Positions 8,301 through 11,869 of a stretch of DNA of 11,869 nt are shown one piece after another. How positions within the stretch are numbered: the stretch's first letter is position 1; each line of letters starts with the position of its first letter. Made by a program: the position numbers and the translations under genes. The stretch is from positions 1 through 11,869 of the forward strand of contig DAOWJU010000129.1 in NCBI GenBank assembly GCA_030640215.1, written 5' to 3'. The notes under the pieces are model-generated. The model worked only from the letters and a program-made list of their open reading frames with translations. It ran no database searches and was not told where the DNA came from. Source of the DNA: Desulfuromonadales bacterium (lineage in GTDB: Bacteria; Desulfobacterota; Desulfuromonadia; Desulfuromonadales; BM103).

Positions 8301-8955
8301 AGTCATTAAAAACCTGTTGATTAAGGCAGCCACCTCACCATTTGCCCTACTTGGGGCTTTAATTGGTGGTGATGAAGAGGATTTCAGCAACATCAGTTTC
8401 GAACATGGCTCTGCACTCCTGAGCACCACAGAGAAAGACAAATTACAACGAATGGCGCTGGCCTTGACGGACCGCCCGAGTCTTGAAGTTGAGATAAGTG
8501 GATTCATCGACCCGGACAACGACCCCGAAGGTTACCGCAGGGAGCAGCTCCGAGTGCAGATCAAACGTCTCAAATATCTTGACCTGGTCAAAGAGGAGGA
8601 GCTCCCTGAAGGCACCAGAGAAGAGGATGTGATCGTCCCCGTCGAAGAGTATGCCGACTATCTCTGGCAAGTCTACCGCAAGGCAGAGTTTCCTAAACCA
8701 CGCAATTTTATCGGTATGACAAAAAAAATACCTGGAGCTGAGATGGAGAAACTGATCTACGCCAATACGTCGGTCACTCAGAGCCACCTGGCGGAGCTTG
8801 CTCAAGCACGAGCCCTGACAGTACAGAACTTCCTGGTTGAGAAGGGTCAGTTGGCGCAGGAAAGGATATTTTTAAAAGAACCGGATATCACCACAGCGCC
8901 AGACCATGAGACAACCTATCGCGCCAGAGTCGAGCTTGGGGCGACAGTTCGTTAA
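5386..8955 (+). CDS. DUF748 domain-containing AsmA-like envelope protein with OmpA-like C terminus
   Basis: This very large envelope protein (1189 residues) has a short cytoplasmic N terminus, one membrane segment at about residues 9-30, and an otherwise periplasmic body. The start ISDRASSWVAEETGRTLEID is typical of AsmA-clan proteins, several of which are thought to carry lipids across the periplasm along a beta-groove. The body shows a fourfold repeat. IxxLxIxxGxxxFxDxxLP-like motifs start at residues 142, 357, 570 and 790. LxLxxPxIxLxR...GxxN-like motifs start at about 101, 313, 519 and 737. Acid- and proline-rich linkers occupy about 126-140, 337-353, 551-566 and 763-788. A hydrophobic stretch at about 969-994 is followed by FEHGSALLSTTEKDKL (from 1004), the first half of an OmpA-like fold. 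Its second half (LAQARALTVQNFLVEKG, around 1141) is separated by an insertion of about 100 residues. The gene stands alone, divergent from the efflux operon. The DUF748 assignment is firm; the lipid-transfer role is inference from the clan. Confidence 0.9.
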   Translation: MFTWKRFMLASAATLLLALIFIVLILPGIISDRASSWVAEETGRTLEIDSISINPFSLSVEVRKLQLSDTDPGKSFVSWDLLSVSLSMASLYHQAPIIDELRLDKPYIHLERQTADRFNFSDLIPKEELATPGDPAGEPARFSINNLMINDGQIDLIDSSLDEQVHHTIRDLQLVLPVIGNLPYMVENPAQPLFRAVINDSPINLEGKLKPFTSVQEMQFDLVLDNIDLPFYLGYVPVDLPVVLRNGKLSLDLDILYRITAEHGGELELSGKVDLASLDIWDRQQEKLFFLPLLQVEIAPSQPLRQEVHLSTVRVYNLEVQLKRDRQGEWNHARMTLAEEEQTPSEEQKEETVPFKLLVDTFEIRDGVLFFEDNLPTGGFDTVAKEINLSVRDFALDTKNGIPIDLSLATERDERVKINGHFMLAPFSLDLQTKVVNIDMAAYNPYYQDAYSVPLGGRLDLQANLVINPEQPMLISGGMIKWQDAYMAFNKQEGMGIGLVEISDLSFDLDKNRLEVGSARYKDGLVNFSRSPEGHWSFFSSNFPILAKLTEAPDEKPAPEGTKEGPGFSYHIGTLAIENWAFEINDNLPKTPAKLEAGEFSLTINNLAAPEKIESPFTFSTTFQRKGQIEIKGTASLAEQSVRLNTHLKKIPLSTFAPYVAEQANLVLVDGYLNARMKSTIDAGSKPLQVTYDGDIGISRFHLLDSPHREDLLKWDNLQFAGINGQAEPLKVAIESITLSDYFAKILIDEDARLNLAEAFRKEEDANTAVLEEVTETKENPEETSASQDINIETITLQGGHVDFTDRSLPRAFRADMRELGGRIQGLSADPKTRAEVDLRGHLRNQSPLVISGTVNPLAEEVFLDLKLNFNDIELSPLSSYTGTYVGYLIEKGKLNLALEYYLEDGQLKANNKIFLDQFSFGESVESEQAISLPFNLAVALLKDRNGEIHLDIPVSGSLDDPQFSIAGVVWTVIKNLLIKAATSPFALLGALIGGDEEDFSNISFEHGSALLSTTEKDKLQRMALALTDRPSLEVEISGFIDPDNDPEGYRREQLRVQIKRLKYLDLVKEEELPEGTREEDVIVPVEEYADYLWQVYRKAEFPKPRNFIGMTKKIPGAEMEKLIYANTSVTQSHLAELAQARALTVQNFLVEKGQLAQERIFLKEPDITTAPDHETTYRARVELGATVR

Positions 8956-8964
8956 CTTCAATCA

Positions 8965-8982
8965 TCGCCAGGAAACTGGCGA
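8965..8982 (+). other. Perfect stem-loop with GAAA tetraloop after the DUF748 gene
   Basis: TCGCCAG (8965-8971) pairs perfectly with CTGGCGA (8976-8982) around a GAAA loop of the stable GNRA type. It begins nine bases after the DUF748 stop codon. No T-run follows (ACACTTCCC), so it does not meet the usual rule for an intrinsic terminator. It may protect the 3' end of the mRNA, or act as a weak terminator. Confidence 0.55.
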
Positions 8983-9055
8983 ACACTTCCCACAAGTTTC
9001 TTCAGACAAAATTACTGAGCAAGACCTGATCGAAAACCTGTTCATTAATACACTT

Positions 9056-9083
9056 TTGAGTTATTCTGTGTTGCGTTTATATT
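9056..9083 (+). promoter_or_regulatory. Putative sigma-70-type promoter for the small membrane protein gene
   Basis: TTGAGT (9056-9061, four of six) is followed by a 16-base spacer and TATATT (9078-9083, five of six). The region is clearly richer in A and T than the flanking genes. Transcription would begin around 9090, immediately before AAAGGAG at 9091-9097. The leader would be only about 20 bases. The position after the stem-loop supports a new transcription unit starting here. Confidence 0.45.
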
Positions 9084-9108
9084 TAATTTTAAAGGAGTCG
9101 AGATAGTC

Positions 9109-9420
9109 ATGCTTACACGTATCATTATTTTTCTTTTGGTTGTCGGACTGGTTTACCTCAATTACACCACACCGAAAGTCGAAGAGCATCAAGCCTTCCT
9201 GCTCGCCGAGTTGGAGCAGAGCTATCCAGTTCCAGAAGACATGCGGGAGAAACTCTGGAGAGAGACCGATTATTCAAACTTCATGGTCTGTTCAGTCATG
9301 AAGACCAGAGAAGGCAGCACGATGATTTCTTATGGATTTCTGAAGAGAGTCAAGCTGGTCGACACCGAGTGGGTCGATAAAGTCAAAAAACAGCTACAAA
9401 GACGGGAAGAGATCTATTAA
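9109..9420 (+). CDS. Small single-pass membrane protein of unknown function (possibly DUF4359-like)
   Basis: This 103-residue protein has a strong ribosome binding site, AAAGGAG, 11 bases before its ATG. Residues about 5-21 (IIIFLLVVGLVYLNY) form one hydrophobic segment, with a lysine-containing soluble part after it. That part has a charged helix-like stretch (VEEHQAFLLAELEQSY), a core with one cysteine (YSNFMVCSVMKT...MISYGFLKRVKLV) and a basic, coil-like tail (KVKKQLQRREEIY). The layout of membrane segment, short helix, and Y-x-x-F/FS strand with a glycine-containing strand recalls DUF4359 proteins, but I am not sure of that. It sits 99 bases before a CLC gene on the same strand. A functional link is possible but not shown. 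Confidence 0.8.
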   Translation: MLTRIIIFLLVVGLVYLNYTTPKVEEHQAFLLAELEQSYPVPEDMREKLWRETDYSNFMVCSVMKTREGSTMISYGFLKRVKLVDTEWVDKVKKQLQRREEIY

Positions 9421-9473
9421 TTCACCCGCTGAAGGTATAAATCTGACGTATCTCCCCGTAAGTGAGCCGAACA

Positions 9474-9487
9474 GCCTGAAGACAGGC
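9474..9487 (+). other. Short stem-loop in the leader of the CLC gene
   Basis: GCCTG (9474-9478) and CAGGC (9483-9487) form a five-base stem around AAGA, followed directly by six adenines. It lies in the 99-base gap before the CLC start. As plus-strand RNA it lacks a U-tract and so is not a terminator. Upstream, TATAAA (9436-9441) could be a -10 box, but I find no matching -35. I see no fluoride riboswitch in this gap. Confidence 0.3.
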
Positions 9488-9519
9488 AAAAAACCGACAA
9501 GAGATAAAGTTCTGTAACT

Positions 9520-11343
9520 GTGGCCAACCTTAATCTTCTCCTCAACAATCTAAGCAAAATCGATTGGCGTTTATTGACACGCCCCGTCATCCTTAGTGTC
9601 CTGGTCGGCCTGGTCACCGGTAGCGCAGCCGTGCTTTTTTACTTCGCCACCAACAGTATCGAACACCTTTTTCTCAACAACCTGGCTGGCTACAACCCGC
9701 CCCAGGAGGGTGTAGAGGCGGTGCTGGCCAGGGGTGATCAGATGATTGACTCCCTGGCCATGGATCATCGCTGGTTCCTTTTTCTGATACCGATTATTGG
9801 CGGTTTGATTTCCGGATTTCTCGTCTTCAAATTTGCCCCGGAAGCTGAGGGACATGGCACGGATGCAGCGATCGACGCCTTTCACAACAAGGGCGGCGTC
9901 ATCAGGGCACGCGTCCCGATCATCAAGGGCCTGGCCTCTATGGCGACTATCGGCACCGGTGGCTCAGCCGGTCGTGAGGGTCCCATTGCACAGATCGGTG
10001 CCGGCTTCGGTTCGTTTATTGCCACCAAGCTGAGACTGACCTCTGCTGATCGACGGATACTGCTGCTGGCCGGGATGGCTGGCGGTATCGGAGCCACTTT
10101 CCGTTCGCCTCTGGGCGGTGCCCTCTTTGCTGTCGAGGTTCTTTACAAAAACCCAGAGTTCGAACATGAAGGGCTGATCCCGGCCATCATCTCCTCGATA
10201 ACCGCGTTCTCCCTCTTTGGTGCCACCACCGGCTGGAAACCTTTACTGGCAACTCCAGAATTCAGCTTCGAACATCCACGGGAGCTCATTTTCTTCCTGC
10301 TGCTCGGTATCACCTGCGCCGCCCTGGGCAAGTTGTACGTCAAGTGCTTCTACGGCGCACAGCATCTTTTCAAAGAGTGGAATTTCCCAATCATGCTGAA
10401 GCCTGCGGTCGGTGGGCTTCTGCTCGGCCTGCTGGCGATGGTTGTACCTCAAGTACTCGGTTCCGGCTACGGTCTGGTCCAGGCTGCCCTCTATGGCAAG
10501 GTCGCGCTCTGGGTCATGCTGCTGGTTGCCTTCGCCAAGATTATTGCGACCAGTCTGACGATCTCCTCCGGCGGTTCCGGTGGTGTCTTCGCACCCAGCC
10601 TGGTCATCGGCGCCATGCTCGGCGGCGCTTTCGGTGCGACAGCCGAGTTACTCTTCCCGGCGATGGTTCACGACCCGCGGGCCTATGTATTAATCGGCAT
10701 GGCCGGCTTTTTTTCCGGCGTCTCCAATACACCGATCGCCACTCTGATCATGGTCAGTGAGCTGACTGGGAATTATGGCCTGATCGCTCCATTAATGCTG
10801 GTCTGCACCGTGGCTATGATCGTTTATCCGCGTAATTCAATTTACCAGAAACAGGTTAAAAGCCGCATCGATTCACCGGTTCATCTCGGCGAATTCATTG
10901 TCGACATTCTGGAAGGAATCCGGGTTGATGACTTGCGCGAACATGGACGAAAACCGACCCTGATTGCCGAAGGTCTGCCTTTACCGCAGATCCTCGAACA
11001 GATCGCTAATGCCGAGTGCGCGTACTACCCGGTCGTTGACGAGAACATGTGCATGACCGCTATTTTCTCTATCAATGACATCCGTCGGATTCTAGCTGAA
11101 GATCTCCCCCCCAGCCTGGTTCTGGCCAGAGATATCGCCGTATCCCACGTCGTCACATCAACGCCTGACGAGTCCTTGACAGATGTCATGCGCAAACTTT
11201 CCAGCCGTGGCCTGGCAGAAATCCCGGTGGTTTCTGAGGATGACCCAAAAAAGGTTCTTTTCATGCTGACCCGCCGTGCCGTTCTGGCCCGCTATGCCAC
11301 GGAACTGGAGAAGAACAAGAAACATTATTCAACGGACGAATAG
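9520..11343 (+). CDS. CLC-family chloride channel/transporter with C-terminal CBS pair
   Basis: This inner-membrane anion channel or anion/proton exchanger has 607 residues. The start is GTG 9520: an in-frame TAA at 9505-9507 excludes anything longer, and the next internal Met would remove the first helix. The ribosome binding site is weak (AGAGA, about 14 bases upstream). Conserved CLC elements are visible: GSAGREGPIAQIG with gating Glu153, FRSPLGGALFAVEVLY, and SSGGSGGVFAPSLVIGA with Phe357. Tyr442 matches the inner-gate tyrosine (445 in the E. coli protein). The first selectivity motif, GSGIP in E. coli, is here GHGTD (111-115). The position equal to E. coli Glu203 is Val207. Residues about 467-600 are two CBS domains (starting near IRVDDLREHG and LARDIAVSHVVTS), which usually bind adenine nucleotides and regulate the channel. 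GREGP rather than GREGT/V argues against the fluoride-exporting subgroup. Confidence 0.95.
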   Translation: MANLNLLLNNLSKIDWRLLTRPVILSVLVGLVTGSAAVLFYFATNSIEHLFLNNLAGYNPPQEGVEAVLARGDQMIDSLAMDHRWFLFLIPIIGGLISGFLVFKFAPEAEGHGTDAAIDAFHNKGGVIRARVPIIKGLASMATIGTGGSAGREGPIAQIGAGFGSFIATKLRLTSADRRILLLAGMAGGIGATFRSPLGGALFAVEVLYKNPEFEHEGLIPAIISSITAFSLFGATTGWKPLLATPEFSFEHPRELIFFLLLGITCAALGKLYVKCFYGAQHLFKEWNFPIMLKPAVGGLLLGLLAMVVPQVLGSGYGLVQAALYGKVALWVMLLVAFAKIIATSLTISSGGSGGVFAPSLVIGAMLGGAFGATAELLFPAMVHDPRAYVLIGMAGFFSGVSNTPIATLIMVSELTGNYGLIAPLMLVCTVAMIVYPRNSIYQKQVKSRIDSPVHLGEFIVDILEGIRVDDLREHGRKPTLIAEGLPLPQILEQIANAECAYYPVVDENMCMTAIFSINDIRRILAEDLPPSLVLARDIAVSHVVTSTPDESLTDVMRKLSSRGLAEIPVVSEDDPKKVLFMLTRRAVLARYATELEKNKKHYSTDE

Positions 11344-11362
11344 AAAGTTGACGGCAAGAAGA

Positions 11363-11869
11363 ATGAACCTTACCAGCATCGCAAATCACCTGGCGAAGCA
11401 AAGCCCCGAGATCCAAGCTCTCAGAAAGCGAGGCCATGCTGCCGTCGCCATGGTTCTGAAAGAAGGGGTCACCTCTCCGGAAGTCCTCTTTATTATTCGC
11501 GCAGAACATGATCAAGATCCATGGTCCGGGAATATCGCTTTTCCTGGTGGGCGACTGAACTCGGCAAAAGAGACACCACAGCAAGCAGCCGAGCGCGAGA
11601 CCTTCGAGGAACTTGCTCTGCCCCTTGGTCAGGCTCGCTACCTCGGCCGCCTTAATGACCTCTACGGGTCTACCCTGCCGGTGCTGGTCTCCTGCTTCGT
11701 CTATCAGCTTCTCGAACCGACAAAGTTACAACCAAACCACGAAGTTGCGACAACCTTCTGGTGTCCGCTCGCAAAGCTGCTGGAGCCTGAGCGCCACCAG
11801 CAGAGGGATTTTTTCTATAGCGGAGAGGACCGTTCTCACCCTGTGGTTGAATTGCTGGAACCGCACCAG
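11363..11869 (+). CDS. NUDIX hydrolase, CoA-pyrophosphatase-like (3' end outside window)
   Basis: The frame opens at ATG 11363 and is open to the right edge (169 codons seen). NUDIX enzymes cleave nucleoside diphosphates linked to another group. The Nudix helix is at residues 63-86: GGRLNSAKETPQQAAERETF then EELAL, with catalytic R78-E79 and E82-E83. GNIAFPGG (56-63) fits the G-x3-FPGG part of the CoA-specific motif of the NudL/NUDT7 group, and LPVLVSCFVY supports the same group. The motif departs from consensus: one extra residue lies between the first Gly and Glu, and the glycine after EE-x is Ala85. It starts 19 bases after the CLC stop with only a weak purine-rich site (AAGAAG), so it is likely read from the same transcript. 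Function and substrate beyond the family are inferred. Confidence 0.88.
   Translation, partial: MNLTSIANHLAKQSPEIQALRKRGHAAVAMVLKEGVTSPEVLFIIRAEHDQDPWSGNIAFPGGRLNSAKETPQQAAERETFEELALPLGQARYLGRLNDLYGSTLPVLVSCFVYQLLEPTKLQPNHEVATTFWCPLAKLLEPERHQQRDFFYSGEDRSHPVVELLEPHQ

Noticed and set aside
8965..8982. Classical intrinsic terminator for the DUF748 gene
   Set aside because: The stem is good but no T-run follows, so it was listed only as a stem-loop.
8906..9106. Possible 66-residue plus-strand gene bridging the DUF748 end and the small membrane protein
   Set aside because: It overlaps the firm DUF748 coding region in another frame, has no convincing ribosome binding site, covers the stem-loop and promoter region, and its sequence looks like translated non-coding DNA.
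9421..9519. Fluoride riboswitch before the CLC gene
   Set aside because: The conserved riboswitch core is not visible, and the CLC has GREGP, not the fluoride-exporter signature.
1..11869. Defence island, mobile element or CRISPR content
   Set aside because: No transposase, integrase, Cas, toxin-antitoxin or phage-like gene and no regular direct repeats were seen; base composition looks even throughout.

Overview
The window looks like an ordinary chromosomal stretch from a Gram-negative bacterium. The outer-membrane factor carries a lipobox, there is a complete RND tripartite pump, and an AsmA/DUF748-type envelope protein is present. Slightly GC-rich composition, a plausible sigma-54 promoter and this gene mix would fit a deltaproteobacterium of the Desulfuromonas/Geobacter kind. 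That placement is inference from recognised protein flavour, not from a marker gene. I see no rRNA, tRNA, CRISPR array, insertion sequence, phage gene or attachment site.

Minus strand, 5134 down to 1: a compact efflux operon in the order TetR-family regulator, TolC/OprM-type outer-membrane lipoprotein, HlyD-type membrane-fusion adaptor, RND inner-membrane pump. The pump runs off the left edge of the window. Every junction overlaps (ATGA, then TAATG twice), and all three downstream genes have their own ribosome binding site inside the preceding gene. The regulator is therefore probably co-transcribed with the pump it controls. A TTGACC/TAAATC promoter upstream of the regulator has an inverted repeat, AAAC-N4-GTTT, in its spacer and a CATACGTATG palindrome at the expected transcription start. 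Both look like sites for the regulator itself. The regulator resembles the PsrA group of TetR proteins, which sense fatty acids in Pseudomonas.

Plus strand, 5386 to 8955: one large gene for a 1189-residue DUF748 (AsmA-like) envelope protein. It has one N-terminal membrane anchor, a fourfold internal repeat of about 212 residues with acidic linkers, and a split OmpA-like C-terminal domain. A good -24/-12 (sigma-54-type) element lies just upstream. A perfect stem-loop with a GAAA loop follows the stop codon.

Plus strand, 9109 to the right edge: a small single-pass membrane protein of unknown function with its own sigma-70-like promoter, then a CLC-family chloride channel/transporter with two C-terminal CBS domains, then the start of a NUDIX hydrolase of the CoA-pyrophosphatase type. 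The NUDIX gene begins 19 bases after the CLC stop and is probably co-transcribed with it.

I did not find an obviously new multi-gene system. The items most worth following up are the repeat architecture of the DUF748 protein and its possible sigma-54 control, the CLC protein that keeps the gating glutamate but has valine at the internal proton-glutamate position, and the double operator over the efflux promoter.
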